Source of the DNA: Symbiodinium natans
Lineage: Eukaryota; Sar; Dinophyceae; Suessiales; Symbiodiniaceae
Direction of reading: 5' to 3'
Assembly (NCBI GenBank): GCA_905221605.1
Contig: CAJNDS010002379.1
Span: forward strand, 1,137,001 to 1,201,000
Length of the DNA: 64,000 bases
A model generated the notes under the pieces. It was not told where the DNA came from. It ran no database searches and worked only from the letters and a program-made list of their open reading frames with translations. Each line of letters starts with the position of its first letter. Position 1 is the first letter of the stretch. This document shows positions 11,407-23,845 of this stretch, one piece after another. The position numbers were made by a program, and so were the translations under genes.

Positions 11407-11898
11407 CAATTTAAACTGAAGAAAAAAAACAAAAAGTGTTGCTGTGTCTGAATCTACTGCTAAATCTGAAGAAAAATTGTAAGTTTCACGACTCTGGCTT
11501 TTTTCCAGTGTTTTTATCGATTTCTCCAAAGTTCAAAAAGAAAAACCATGTTTTGCAGTTCCTGCTAACGTTGAAAAAAAAAAAAAAAACAAATCACACT
11601 GACCTCTTATTATGGCCAGAACGACTTGTGAGAGTTGCCCAGATTTCCATTCCATTCGACCTTTTTTTGACAAATCAACTGCGTCCTCTTGTCTTTGCTT
11701 TTCCCAAAAATGGCCAAACAGATTAAGGCACACTGAAATTTTGACAGAAGATTGAGTAGAAGAAATTTGCTTTTCTTTCAGGCTGGGTGCCCTTATTTAT
11801 CTTTTGTTTTGGTTGCGTGTTGCAATTCTTCCCTGGATTCAGCACCATTCAACGAATTTTCAAAATTTCTAAAGTTTCCAAAAATGTGAAAAAACCCA

Positions 11899-12397
11899 TT
11901 TCTTGCCCTCTTTTTGTGTCTTTAAATCCACACACCTTTTACCACCCGCACACTTCCACACTTGAACAACCAGCAGAACCCAGCCAACATGCACGCAAAT
12001 GCATACCACCCACTGAAGCCACTTTGCACCCACATAATGACACACACCACTCCATGACACACACGACTCTGCCAAAACGCCGAAACCACAACACCACACC
12101 CATTCACAATGGAAAAAAACGAGGTAAACACACACAGACACCACTGCAAGGTCACTGTTTTTTTATTTGGTGTGCTTCTAAGACTCCATGCCTTACCACC
12201 CTTTGCCCACACACTGACACTTTTTTCTGCACACTCCAACCCACTTTGCAACCACAAATGCTTCACACACACATTTACAACACTTCTACACACTTAGAAA
12301 AAAACAGCCGAAACTTATGCTCACCCAAAACACTTGCTAAATGATCTGTTTGTGTTTTTTTTGTTCAGGACGGTTTCTTGAAACCCTCTGTTTCCAA
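11899..12397 (+). repeat. Second copy of the 10.1-kb element core, without inverted ends
   Basis: Near-identical direct copy of 10143-10641. Similarity starts and stops where the inverted repeats of the first copy start. On the right it joins directly to a copy of 11314-11406. Confidence 0.9.
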
Positions 12398-13142
12398 AGG
12401 CTTGCAACTTAACCAAGAGATCATCTCGACAAAAAACAGAGAAAACATTGAAAGCAAAGAACAATTCTGTTCACACGGGCAAAGGGTTTGGGGTGGGTTC
12501 AGCGTGGGTTTGGGGCGGGTTTGGCTGGGTTTGACCATGCTTTGAATGGACTGGGGTGCGTTTGACCGTGTTGGACCTGTTTAGAAGGGGTGCGGGTGGG
12601 TGGGGTGGATTTGACCGTGTTTTGAAGGTGGGATTGCTTTGGAGTGGTTTTGACCATGCTTTGACGGGGCTGGGATGGGTTTGACCATGTTTTTGAAGGC
12701 GCTGAGGGTGGCTTTCGGGTGGGCTTGGGCGGGTTTGACCATGGGTTGGGTGTGACCTCTTTGAAAGGGTTGGGGTGAGGGGGGGCTGAACTGTTTTGAA
12801 GAGGCTGGGAGGGGGCTTGATTTCCACAGCAAGTGCTAGGAGACCGAGTTCCTGCCTCGGCTTAACCTGCTTGAGAACACAGCGAAGGTCACTTTCCTGC
12901 TGCGTGGTGGAGGCCCTCCACCCCCGTAGAGTCTTAGCAAAACGGACCAAGGCGAGTTGCCCGCGAAAGGCGGAGTCGTTGTGTTTCCGCATTAAAAAAC
13001 ATTGTTTTGTTATTCTGGGAAACCTAGGACTCCACGGCACTCTTTTAGTAAATTGCAATTTGCGAGGACTCCGCCGACTCCGCCGAGGCTTGTCACGCCG
13101 ACTCCGCCAGAGCTACAGTAGTAGGTGCCCCTCTAATCTTGA

Positions 13143-13430
13143 TTAGCGACGCCGCGTTAGTGGGCAGGGGTAGAGTTGCGGGAAGAGCACGTGACTATTA
13201 GCTGGAAGTGTATCAGATAGTAGAAGCAGAAGGCCGTGTGCGCGTGAGGCTTGCAGCTGTGATTCTGTGACCTCCAAATCTGGGGTCGGAAAATCTAGGC
13301 AATTCTGGCTTCGGGTGTGTGGGCCTCCCCTGTGCAAGTTTCTCTCATGTTGATCACTTCCACAAGAAAGCTGCCTGCGGAGGTCGTGGTTCTCAGTAAT
13401 TGCTCTTTCCACGTTGAGTGCTTGTCTGTG
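13143..13430 (-). other. Second candidate coding segment of the array unit
   Basis: Minus-strand frames open in all five copies (spans 13143-13412, 14892-15161, 16668-16937, 18449-18718, 20218-20487). One frame contains a charged, coiled-coil-like stretch NVERAITENHDLRRQLS. Another, behind an AG|G acceptor, reads SFLVEVINMRETCTGE. The two frames compete, so at most one is right. Confidence 0.2.
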
Positions 13431-14119
13431 GGCCAGAGTCGCCTGAGTGTAGCAGTCTGGAAAGCGCCAAAAATAGAAGAATTCGCGGCCCCAAAACTGG
13501 GGCCGCCAAACGGCCCCAATTTTGGGGTCGCAGTTTCACCCCCCCCAATCTAGTTCCAAATTGTACTGCGGGAGCTGGGTCCATTTCGCGGCCCCATTTT
13601 TGGCCCTTGAATTTGAGCCTGTGGGCGCAAGCAACCCGATCGCGCCTGCTCTTTTTCTAGTAACTTTGGGCAGCGTCGCCCTGAGCGTGCGGGGGCTTGT
13701 CCGAATCAGCTGCACGCTCGTCTTTGCAATGCTGCAGTGAGGCAGAACTGCAACTGTGGAGGCCCGTCCTGGCGAAGCCAGAATTGCTTGTGTTTTGCGG
13801 CCCTGAAAGCTGGGCCGCCCGACTTCCCCATAACTTGGGCTTCGTCCTGGCAATGCTGCTGGCCCGCCAGTTGAGCTGCAGGTCTTTGTTGGTGTTTTCT
13901 GTGGATAGGAGTCACGCTTCAAGCTCTGGAGTTGACCAACGTGGCGTCAACGTTTTCTGCGGCTGCGCAGAGTCGTTTGCTAGACATTGCAGAATGAAAG
14001 TTTTTTTGGCAGGCTTGGGCTTTGAACAGCAAAGATATTTAAGCGTGTTGCAGGCCCGTTTTAAGTTACCATGCGCCCAATGAAGAAGAAGATTTTGGGG
14101 ACGGGCGACGTCCCCAGCG

Positions 14120-14560
14120 ACAGGGTTGTGCGCGTGGGTTTGGAGTGGGTTTGACCGTGTTTTGAAGGGACTGAGAATAGCGGGTGGGTTTGGGGTGGGT
14201 TCAGCGTGGGTTTGGGGTGGGTTTGGCTGGGTTTGACCATGCTTTGAATGGACTGGGGTGCGTTTGACCGTGTTTTGAATGGACTCGGGTGGGTTGGACC
14301 TGTTTAGAAGGGGTGCGGGTGGGTGGGGTGGGTTTGACCGTGTTTTGAAGGTGGGATGGCTTTGGGGTGGTTTTGACCATGCTTTGACGGGGCTGGGATG
14401 GGTTTGACCATGTTTTGAAGGCGCTGAGGGTAGCTTTCGGGTGGGCTTGGGGTGGGCTTGGGCGGGTTTGACCATGCTATGAAGGGGCTGGGTTGGGTGT
14501 GACCTCTTTGAAAGGGTTGGGGTGAGGGGGGGCTGACTGTGTTTTGAAGAGGCTGGGAAG
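14120..14560. repeat. Minisatellite inside each array unit
   Basis: Roughly 30-40-bp words of the form GGGTTTGACC(A/G)TG(C/T)TTTGAAGGG, about ten copies. Equivalent stretches occur in every unit (12487-12812, 15895-16335, 17676-18115, 19453-19885). On the minus strand they read as Pro/Thr/Lys-rich HGQTHPSP-like repeats, probably without coding meaning. Confidence 0.9.
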
Positions 14561-14567
14561 GGGGCTT

Positions 14568-14807
14568 GATTTCCACAGCAAGTGCTAGGAGACCGAGTTC
14601 CTGCCTCGGCTTAACCTGCTTGAGAACATAGCGAAGGTCACTTTCCTGCTGCGTGGTGGAGGCCCTCCACCCCCGTAGAGTCTTAGCAAAACGGACCAAG
14701 GCGAGCTGCCCGCGAACGGCGGAGTCGTTGTGTTCCCGCATTAAAAAACATTGTTTTGTTATTCCGGGAAACCTAGGACTCCACGGCACTCTTTTGGTAA
14801 ATTGCAA
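14568..14807 (-). other. Candidate coding segment of the array unit (second of five copies)
   Basis: The minus strand of each unit is open here. It reads EHNDSAVRGQLALVRFAKTL, then QQESDLRYVLKQ followed by GTTAAG. Copies begin at the minus-strand ATGs 13058, 14807, 16583, 18364 and (shifted) 20171. The amino-acid composition is normal, unlike the adjoining minisatellite. No family is recognised, and near-identity of the copies means conservation of the frame is not evidence of selection. Confidence 0.25.
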
Positions 14808-15335
14808 TTTGCGAGGACTCCGCCGACTCCGCCGAGGCTTGTCACGCCGACTCCGCCAGAGCTACAGTAGTAGGTGCCCCTCTAATCTTGATTAGCGACG
14901 CCGCGTAAGTGGGCAGGGGTAGAGTTGCGGGAAGAGCACGTGACTATTAGCTGGAAGTGTATCAGATAGTAGAAGCAGAAGGCCGTGTGCGCGTGAGGCT
15001 TGCAGCTGTGATTCTGTGACCTCCAAATCTGGGGTCGGAAAATCTAGGCAATTCTGGCTTCGGGTGTGTGGGCCTCCCCTGTGCAAGTTTCTCTCATGTT
15101 GATCACTTCCACAAGAAAGCTGCCTGCGGAGGTCGTGGTTCTCAGTAATTGCTCTTTCCACGTTGAGTGCTTGTCTGTGGGCCAGAGTCGCCTGAGTGTA
15201 GCAGTCTGGAAAGCGCCAAAAATAGAAGAATTCGCGGCCCCAAAACTGGGGCCGCCAAACGGCCCCAATTTTGGGGTCGCAGTTTCACCCCCCCCAATCT
15301 AGTTCCAAATTGTACTGCGGGAGCTGGGTCCATTT

Positions 15336-15359
15336 CGCGGCCCCATTTTTGGGGCCGCG
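15336..15359. repeat. GC-rich perfect hairpin in array units
   Basis: CGCGGCCCC and GGGGCCGCG arms separated by ATTTTT. Two related hairpins lie just upstream in each unit (for example 13485-13506 and 13511-13530). The third arm is missing in the first unit. Confidence 0.9.
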
Positions 15360-18300
15360 AGACGGCCCTTTTTTTTGGCCCTTGAATTTGAGCCTGTGGG
15401 CGCAAGCAACCCGATCGCGCCTGCTCTTTTTCTAGTAACTTTGGGCAGCGTCGCCCTGAGCGTGCGGGGGCTTGTCCGAATCAGCTGCACGCTCGTCTTT
15501 GCAATGCTGCAGTGAGGCAGAACTGCAACTGTGGAGGCCCGTCCTGGCGAAGCCAGAATTGCTTGTGTTTTGCGGCCCTGAAAGCTGGGCCGCCCGACTT
15601 CCCCATAACTTGGGCTTCGTCCTGGCAATGCTGCTGGCCCGCCAGTTGAGCTGCAGGTCTTTGTTGGTGTTTTCTGTGGATAGGAGTCACGCTTCAAGCT
15701 CTGGAGTTGACCAACGTGGCGTCAACGTTTTCTGCGGTTGCGCAGAGTCGTTTGCTAGACATTGCAGAATGAAAGTTTTTTTGGCAGGCTTGGGCTTTGA
15801 ACAGCAAAGATATTTAAGCGTGTTGCAGGCCCGTTTTAAGTTACCATGCGCCCAATGAAGAAGAAGATTTTGGGGACGGGCGACGTCCCCAGCGACAGGG
15901 TTGTGCGCGTGGGTTTGGAGTGGGTTTGACCGTGTTTTGAAGGGACTGAGAATAGCGGGTGGGTTTGGGGTGGGTTCAGCGTGGGTTTGGGGTGGGTTTG
16001 GCTGGGTTTGACCATGCTTTGAATGGACTGGGGTGCGTTTGACCGTGTTTTGAATGGACTCGGGTGGGTTGGACCTGTTTAGAAGGGGTGCGGGTGGGTG
16101 GGGTGGGTTTGACCGTGTTTTGAAGGTGGGATGGCTTTGGGGTGGTTTTGACCATGCTTTGACGGGGCTGGGATGGGTTTGACCATGTTTTGAAGGCGCT
16201 GAGGGTAGCTTTCGGGTGGGCTTGGGGTGGGCTTGGGCGGGTTTGACCATGCTATGAAGGGGCTGGGTTGGGTGTGACCTCTTTTGAAAGGGTTGGGGTG
16301 AGGGGGGGCTGACTGTGTTTTGAAGAGGCTGGGAAGGGGGCTTGATTTCCACAGCAAGTGCTAGGAGACCGAGTTCCTGCCTCGGCTTAACCTGCTTGAG
16401 AACATAGCGAAGGTCACTTTCCTGCTGCGTGGTGGAGGCCCTCCACCCCCGTAGAGTCTTAGCAAAACGGACCAAGGCGAGCTGCCCGCGAACGGCGGAG
16501 TCGTTGTGTTCCCGAATTAAAAAACATTGTTTTGTTATTCCGGGAAGCCTAGGACTCCACGGCACTCTATTGGTAAATTGCAATTTGCGAGGACTCCGCC
16601 GACTCCGCCGAGGCTTGTCACGCCGACTCCGCCAGAGCTACAGAAGTAGGTGCCCCTCTAATCTTGATTAGCGACGCCGCGTAAGTGGGCAGGGGTAGAG
16701 TTGCGGGAAGAGCACGTGACTATTAGCTGGAAGTGTATCAGATAGTAGAAGCAGAAGGCCGTGTGCGCGTGAGGCTTGCAGCTGTGATTCTGTGACCTCC
16801 AAATCTGGGGTCGGAAAATCTAGGCAATTCTGGCTTCGGGTGTGTGGGCCTCCCCTGTGCAAGTTTCTCTCATGTTGATCACTTCCACAAGAAAGCTGCC
16901 TGCGGAGGTCGTGGTTCTCAGTAATTGCTCTTTCCACGTTGAGTGCTTGTCTGTGGGCCAGAGTCGCCTGAGTGTAGCAGTCTGGAAAGCGCCAAAAATA
17001 GAAGAATTCGCGGCCCCAAAACTGGGGCCGCCAAACGGCCCCAATTTTGGGGTCGCAGTTTCACCCCCCCCAATCTAGTTCCAAATTGTACTGCGGGAGC
17101 TGGGTCCATTTCGCGGCCCCATTTTTGGGGCCGCGAGACGGCCCATTTTTTTGGCCCTTGAATTTGAGCCTGTGGGCGCAAGCAACCCGATCGCGCCTGC
17201 CCTTTTTCTAGTAACTTTGGGCAGCGTCGCGCTGAGCGTGCGGGGGCTTGTCCGAAGCAGCTGCACGCTCGTCTTTGTAATGCTGCAGTGAGGCAGAACT
17301 GCAACTGTGGAGGCCCGTCCTGGCGAAGCCAGAATTGCTTGTGTTTTGCGGCCCTGAAAGCGGGGCCGCCCGACTTCCCCATAACTTGGGCTTCGTCCTG
17401 GCAATGCTGCTGGCCCGCCAGTTGAGCTGCAGGTCTTTGTTGGTGTTTTCTGTGGATAGGAGTCACGCTTCAAGCTCTGGGGAGTTGACCAACGTGGCCT
17501 CAACGTTTTCTGCGGTTGTGCAGAGTCGTTTGCTAGACATTGCAGAATGAAAGTTTTTTTGGCAGGCTTGGGCTTTGAACAGCAAAGATATTTAAGCGTG
17601 TTGCAGGCCCGGATTTTAAGTTGCCATGCGCCCAATGAAGAAGAAGATTTTGGGGACGGGCGACGTCCCCAGCGACAGGGTTGTGCGCGTGGGTTTGGAG
17701 TGGGTTTGACCGTGTTTTGAAGGGACTGAGAATAGCGGGTGGGTTTGGGGTGGGTTCAGCGTGGGTTTGGGGTGGGTTTGGCTGGGTTTGACCATGCTTT
17801 GAATGGACTGGGGTGCGTTTGACCGTGTTTTGAATGGACTCGGGGTGGGTTGGACCTGTTTAGAAGGGGTGCGGGTGGGTGGGGTGGGTTTGACCGTGTT
17901 TTGAAGGTGGGATGGCTTTGGGGTGGTTTTGACCATGCTTTGACGGGGCTGGGATGGGTTTGACCATGTTTTGAAGGCGCTGAGGGTAGCTTTCGGGTGG
18001 GCTTGGGGTGGGCTTGGGCGGGTTTGACCATGCTATGAAGGGGCTGGGTTGGGTGTGACCTCTTTTGAAAGGGTTGGGGTGAGGGGGGGCTGACTGTGTT
18101 TTGAAGAGGCTGGGAAGGGGGCTTGATTTCCACAGCAAGTGCTAGGAGACCGAGTTCCTGCCTCGGCTTAACCTGCTTGAGAACATAGCGAAGGTCACTT
18201 TCCTGCTGCGTGGTGGAGGCCCTCCACCCCCGTAGAGTCTTAGCAAAACGGACCAAGGCGAGCTGCCCGCGAACGGCGGAGTCGTTGTGTTCCCGAATTA

Positions 18301-20404
18301 AAAAACATTGTTTTGTTATTCCGGGAAGCCTAGGACTCCACGGCACTCTATTGGTAAATTGCAATTTGCGAGGACTCCGCCGACTCCGCCGAGGCTTGTC
18401 ACGCCGACTCCGCCAGAGCTACAGAAGTAGGTGCCCCTCTAATCTTGATTAGCGACGCCGCGTAAGTGGGCAGGGGTAGAGTTGCGGGAAGAGCACGTGA
18501 CTATTAGCTGGAAGTGTATCAGATAGTAGAAGCAGAAGGCCGTGTGCGCGTGAGGCTTGCAGCTGTGATTCTGTGACCTCCAAATCTGGGGTCGGAAAAT
18601 CTAGGCAATTCTGGCTTCGGGTGTGTGGGCCTCCCCTGTGCAAGTTTCTCTCATGTTGATCACTTCCACAAGAAAGCTGCCTGCGGAGGTCGTGGTTCTC
18701 AGTAATTGCTCTTTCCACGTTGAGTGCTTGTCTGTGGGCCAGAGTCGCCTGAGTGTAGCAGTCTGGAAAGCGCCAAAAATAGAAGAATTCGCGGCCCCAA
18801 AACTGGGGCCGCCAAACGGCCCCAATTTTGGGGTCGCAGTTTCACCCCCCCAATCTAGTTCCAAATTGTACTGCGGGAGCTGGGTCCATTTCGCGGCCCC
18901 ATTTTTGGGGCCGCGAGACGGCCCATTTTTTTGGCCCTTGAATTTGAGCCTGTGGGCGCAAGCAACCCGATCGCGCCTGCTCTTTTTCTAGTAACTTTGG
19001 GCAGCGTCGCCCTGAGCGTGCGGGGGCTTGTCCGAATCAGCTGCACGCTCGTCTTTGCAATGCTGCAGTGAGGCAGAACTGCAACTGTGGAGGCCCGTCC
19101 TGGCGAAGCCAGAATTGCTTGTGTTTTGCGGCCCTGAAAGCTGGGCCGCCCGACTTCCCCATAACTTGGGCTTCGTCCTGGCAATGCTGCTGGCCCGCCA
19201 GTTGAGCTGCAGGTCTTTGTTGGTGTTTTCTGTGGATAGGAGTCACGCTTCAAGCTCTGGAGTTGACCAACGTGGCGTCAACGTTTTCTGCGGTTGCGCA
19301 GAGTCGTTTGCTAGACATTGCAGAATGAAAGTTTTTTTGGCAGGCTTGGGCTTTGAACAGCAAAGATATTTAAGCGTGTTGCAGGCCCGTTTTAAGTTAC
19401 CATGCGCCCAATGAAGAAGAAGATTTTGGGGACGGGCGACGTCCCCAGCGACAGGGTTGTGCGCGTGGGTTTGGAGTGGGTTTGACCGTGTTTTGAAGGG
19501 ACTGAGAATAGCGGGTGGGTTTGGGGTGGGTTCAGCGTGGGTTTGGGGTGGGTTTGGCTGGGTTTGACCATGCTTTGAATGGACTGGGGTGCGTTTGACC
19601 GTGTTTTGGGACTCGGGGTGGGTTTGTTTAGAAGGGGTGCGGGTGGGTGGGGTGGGTTTGACCGTGTTTTGAAGGTGGGATGGCTTTGGGGTGGTTTTGA
19701 CCATGCTTTGACGGGGCTGGGATGGGTTTGACCATGTTTTGAAGGCGCTGAGGGTAGCTTTCGGGTGGGCTTGGGGTGGGCTTGGGCGGGTTTGACCATG
19801 CTATGAAGGGGCTGGGTTGGGTGTGACCTCTTTTGAAAGGGTTGGGGTGAGGGGGGGCTGACTGTGTTTTGAAGAGGCTGGGAAGGGGGCTTGATTTCCA
19901 CAGCAAGTGCTAGGAGACCGAGTTCCTGCCTCGGCTTAACCTGCTTGAGAACATAGCGAAGGTCACTTTCCTGCTGCGTGGTGGAGGCCCTCCACCCCCG
20001 TAGAGTCTTAGCAAAACGGACCAAGGCGAGCTGCCCGCGAACGGCGGAGTCGTTGTGTTCCCGAATTAAAAAACATTGTTTTGTTATTCCGGGAAACCTA
20101 GGACTCCACGGCACTCTTATTGGTAAATTGCAATTTGCGAGGACTCCGCCGACTCCGCCGAGGCTTGTCACGCCGACTCCGCCAGAGCTACAGTAGTAGG
20201 TGCCCCTCTAATCTTGATTAGCGACGCCGCGTAAGTGGGCAGGGGTAGAGTTGCGGGAAGAGCACGTGACTATTAGCTGGAAGTGTATCAGATAGTAGAA
20301 GCAGAAGGCCGTGTGCGCGTGAGGCTTGCAGCTGTGATTCTGTGACCTCCAAATCTGGGGTCGGAAAATCTAGGCAATTCTGGCTTCGGGTGTGTGGGCC
20401 TCCC

Positions 20405-21299
20405 CTGTGCAAGTTTCTCTCATGTTGATCACTTCCACAAGAAAGCTGCCTGCGGAGGTCGTGGTTCTCAGTAATTGCTCTTTCCACGTTGAGTGCTTGT
20501 CTGTGGGCCAGAGTCGCCTGAGTGTAGCAGTCTGGAAAGCGCCAAAAATAGAATTCTCAAAACTGGGGCCGCCAAACGGCCCCAATTTTGGGGTCGCAGT
20601 TTCACCCCCCCCAATCTAGTTCCAAATTGTACTGCGGGAGCTGGGTCCATTTCGCGGCCCCATTTTTGGGGCCGCGAGACGGCCCTTTTTTTTGGCCCTT
20701 GAATTTGAGCCTGTGGGCGCAAGCAACCCGATCGCGCCTGCTCTTTTTCTAGTAACTTTGGGCAGCGTCGCCCTGAGCGTGCGGGGGCTTGTCCGAATCA
20801 GCTGCACGCTCGTCTTTGCAATGCTGCAGTGAGGCAGAACTGCAACTGTGCAAGTTTCTCTCATGTTGATCACTTCCACAAGAAAGCTGCCTGCGGAGGT
20901 CGTGGTTCTCAGTAATTGCTCTTTCCACGTTGAGTGCTTGTCTGTGGGCCAGAGTCGCCTGAGTGTAGCAGTCTGGAAAGCGCCAAAAATAGAAGAATTC
21001 GCGGCCCCAAAACTGGGGCCGCCAAACGGCCCCAATTTTGGGGTCGCAGTTTCACCCCCCCCAATCTAGTTCCAAATTGTACTGCGGGAGCTGGGTCCAT
21101 TTCGCGGCCCCATTTTTGGGGCCGCGAGACGGCCCTTTTTTTTGGCCCTTGAATTTGAGCCTGTGGGCGCAAGCAACCCGATCGCGCCTGCTCTTTTTCT
21201 AGTAACTTTGGGCAGCGTCGCCCTGAGCGTGCGGGGGCTTGTCCGAATCAGCTGCACGCTCGTCTTTGCAATGCTGCAGTGAGGCAGAACTGCAACTGT
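20405..21299 (+). repeat. 441-bp tandem duplication at the array end
   Basis: 20405-20845 is repeated at 20846-21299. Both breakpoints lie at a shared CTGTG pentamer, so the duplication can be explained by microhomology. The first copy has lost 9 bp at about 20551. Confidence 0.9.
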
Positions 21300-21372
21300 A
21301 CCTCTTTGGCTAGCATTCAAGACAAAGTCTTGCATTGTCTGCATGCGATCTTTCTCGCACTGTGGGTTGAAA
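21300..21372 (-). repeat. Inverted copy of the 10.7-kb element flank
   Basis: The stretch at about 21308-21366 is the reverse complement of about 10677-10737 with about ten differences. It sits exactly at the end of the tandem array. Confidence 0.8.
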
Positions 21373-21439
21373 CAATGGCTAAGAAATCTGCCAAATCTTC
21401 CGCGCTCCATGGTTTAGAAGTGCTTTGAATCAGAAAGCG

Positions 21440-23550
21440 CGTCTTCTCCGCAAAAAGCTTCTCTTAACCTGATTTGAAGTTGCTTAAAAACAAGCGTTTT
21501 TGAAAGCCTCTGACAGCGTCCGTTTGGACAGAAATCAACTGCAGGACAAGACAAGTTCAACTGTACTGCAAATGTTTTGTTGTTAGAGCTTGTTTTTTTT
21601 TTATGGTTTCACATTTTAATTGTTCTCACTTTTGTTGATGTTCGGTTTTTGCTTGTACTGTTTTTTTTTTTCAACTTACTTTTTGATAAAGGTTCCTTTT
21701 TTCAGACCAACTGTTGCAACTTTCTGGCAAACTCAAAAAAAATCTGCAGAAATTTCGGAGAATCTCTTAGCAAATCCAAGACACTCGAACTTAAACAGGT
21801 TCCCAAAGAGCAGCTGTATTCCGGACACTGAAAATGGGCCTTTAAAAGCACAAGGTCACCCAGTTTGGAGCCCCAAAATTGGGACCCATTTAGTGTTTCT
21901 GGGCCCGCTTTCTCCGCGGGCAGAGGCCAGATCTGCTTGATACAGCCGGTTGTTGTGAGCAAAACAAATAAGACTCTGCTTAGTTCTGTTCTGCGTCTTG
22001 CCAGTCTTCTGCAAAACGGGAACGGACGTGCATCTCTGTTGACAGTTATAATAAAAACTGTAAATGCAAATGTGGGGGTATCGTGCTTAACTGAAGAAGA
22101 ATTCTTTGTGCATCTTTTACAATATTTTTAAATTGGATATTGGTGCCTTTTATCCGTTCTTTTTGTCGAATTCTTTTATGGCGGTGGCAAGTGGCCTTAA
22201 GCAGATGCAAGAAGTGATTGATGCGCGGGTGCCCGTAATCTGCCTCGACAATGATCCATCCTGAGCTTCCTAGGCCCTAGGATTAAGGTTAGAGTCTGAA
22301 ACGCAAACATACACTCAGGGTTTCGGGTTTCGGCCACGCGTCAACTCTGAACCACAACCCCATTCCTTTGATTTCTCGGGCAGATAGAGAGATAGATAGA
22401 GAGACAGGTAGAAATATCTGCCCCCCCATGACAGACCATGGTTTGGGAGGAGTGACCTGCAATATTTCCGCTTAGAAAAATGCGATGTCTTTTTTTAAAG
22501 AATTGGACTGTCCCCCGACAACCAAGACTTAACTTAACAGACCCCTACATAGAACATCCCCCAATAAGCAAGACTCACACGCCCCCGAAATATATAGTAT
22601 CACCCCAGAATAAGCAAGACTTAGAAGACCCCTATCATCCCTCAAGCACTTCCTAGTTTTCTAGTTTGAGGATTGCCGCCCTTTCCGGTCCATTTTCTCT
22701 TCTTGGTATACAATACAAACACTATATATCCACATGATGTGGGCAAGTTCTACTACCTTTTCATACAACACATACACCCCATACACATACGGTCATTCTA
22801 CATGTTCTTGGCATTTCCACAAGCCCTGCACTTTGTAGGCATTGCTGAGGGAAAAGAGGCTCACTCATCTTTTCCGCTAAACCTGAATTATATTCACTAC
22901 ATCTTAAACGAATAAGGTTTGGCCTAAGTCTTAGGCAAATGCGGTTTAGAAATTAGGTTTGGATTGAGTATTAAACGAATAAGCTTCAGGCGAAATTGTT
23001 CACTCATTGTTTTCCCCTAAGCCTTGTATTTGTATTCACTAGGTCTTAACCGGATAGGGTTTGGCCCTAAACCTTTGACGAGGAAGGTTTTGGAATAGTG
23101 TTTGGAGTTTAAATAGTTTAGTCCTCGTTAAGGAACCCATAACCAAATGCAAGGTTTTATTTCGACATTACGAAAGATCCTGGGTATGCTTGTAGCATTG
23201 CTCGTGTGTCCTCAACATTGCTTCGGCATGGGCTTCCGCATCCTAGCTCATAAATCGTTGTTGGCGGTCAAACGCACTTGTGCAATGTTGACACATGGCT
23301 TTTCACTTCCGGAAAGCGTTGCAAGTTCCAAAAGCCCCACCAAACCGTAATGTGCCTTCATAAACCCGAATAAACTCCGAATAAACCAATAATCAATCCT
23401 AATAAGCCCATAAGCAATCCCAATAAGCCTCGAATGACCCCATATGTTTTCTCATAAACCCCGAATAAAGCCCCGATAAAACCCCTTAATAAACCCCGAA
23501 GACATTCGAAGAAGTCCTTCATACACCCAAGAAAAATATGGCTTGCAAGC
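21440..23550. other. Unique and low-copy DNA, no gene recognised
   Basis: It contains the right copy of the array flank (21790-22022) and a direct repeat of about 140 bp (TCACTCAT...TTCACTA(C/G)(A/G)TCTTAA) at about 22860 and 23000. It also has dispersed AATAAACCCCGAA words at 23360-23500. No telomere tracts are present. Confidence 0.6.
23147..23350 (+). other. Open frame with signal-peptide-like start
   Basis: 67 codons starting MQGFISTLRKILGMLVALLV, i.e. a basic n-region then a hydrophobic core. It lies upstream of, and on the same strand as, the FAD-linked oxidase exons and could be a first exon encoding a secretion signal. No splice link could be established. Confidence 0.2.
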
Positions 23551-23559
23551 AACCCTGAC

Positions 23560-23845
23560 CCTAAACCCTAAACCCTAAACCCTAAACCCTAAACCCTAAA
23601 CCGTAAACCCTAAACCCTAAACCCTAAACCCTACGGCTCGAAGTTTCCGAAGTGGCAAATCGACTCAGCCCCTTTGCCCTCTCATGTCGGCACCGACCAG
23701 CATAGGGTTTAGGGATGAGGGTTCGAGGGTTTAGGGTTTAGGGTCTTAGGGTTTTAGGGTTTTAGGGTTTTAGGGTCTTAGGGTTTTAGGCTTTTAGGGT
23801 TTTAGGGTTTTAGGGTTTTAGGGTTTTAGGGTTTTAGGGTTTAGA
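23560..23845. repeat. Opposed telomere-type tracts around an 80-bp island
   Basis: CCCTAAA copies at 23560-23631 and TTTAGGG/TTTTAGGG copies at 23705-23845 bracket an island that is open on the plus strand (23632-23712, YGSKFPKWQIDSAPLPSH). The stop codon of that frame lies in the repeat. Confidence 0.85.

Larger units (their letters stand above)
12485..21299. repeat. Head-to-tail array of about five 1.70-1.78-kb units
   Basis: The same landmark recurs at 12485, 14187, 15962, 17742 and 19518, giving spacings of 1702, 1775, 1780 and 1776. Copies are nearly identical. The first unit is shorter because it lacks, among other pieces, 27 bp of the GGCCCC hairpin region at 13595. Each unit has three parts: a minisatellite of GGTTTGACC(A/G)TG-TTTTGAA words, a segment open on the minus strand, and a GC-rich hairpin cluster. 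The last unit is truncated and carries a 441-bp internal duplication. Dinoflagellate genes often occur as such tandem arrays, and candidate minus-strand exons exist, but no family is recognised. A satellite is the alternative. Confidence 0.95.

Noticed and set aside
12471-20171. Minus-strand frames of up to 298 codons in the tandem array as complete genes
   Set aside because: Two thirds of each is minisatellite translated as Pro/Thr repeats; only short parts look coding.
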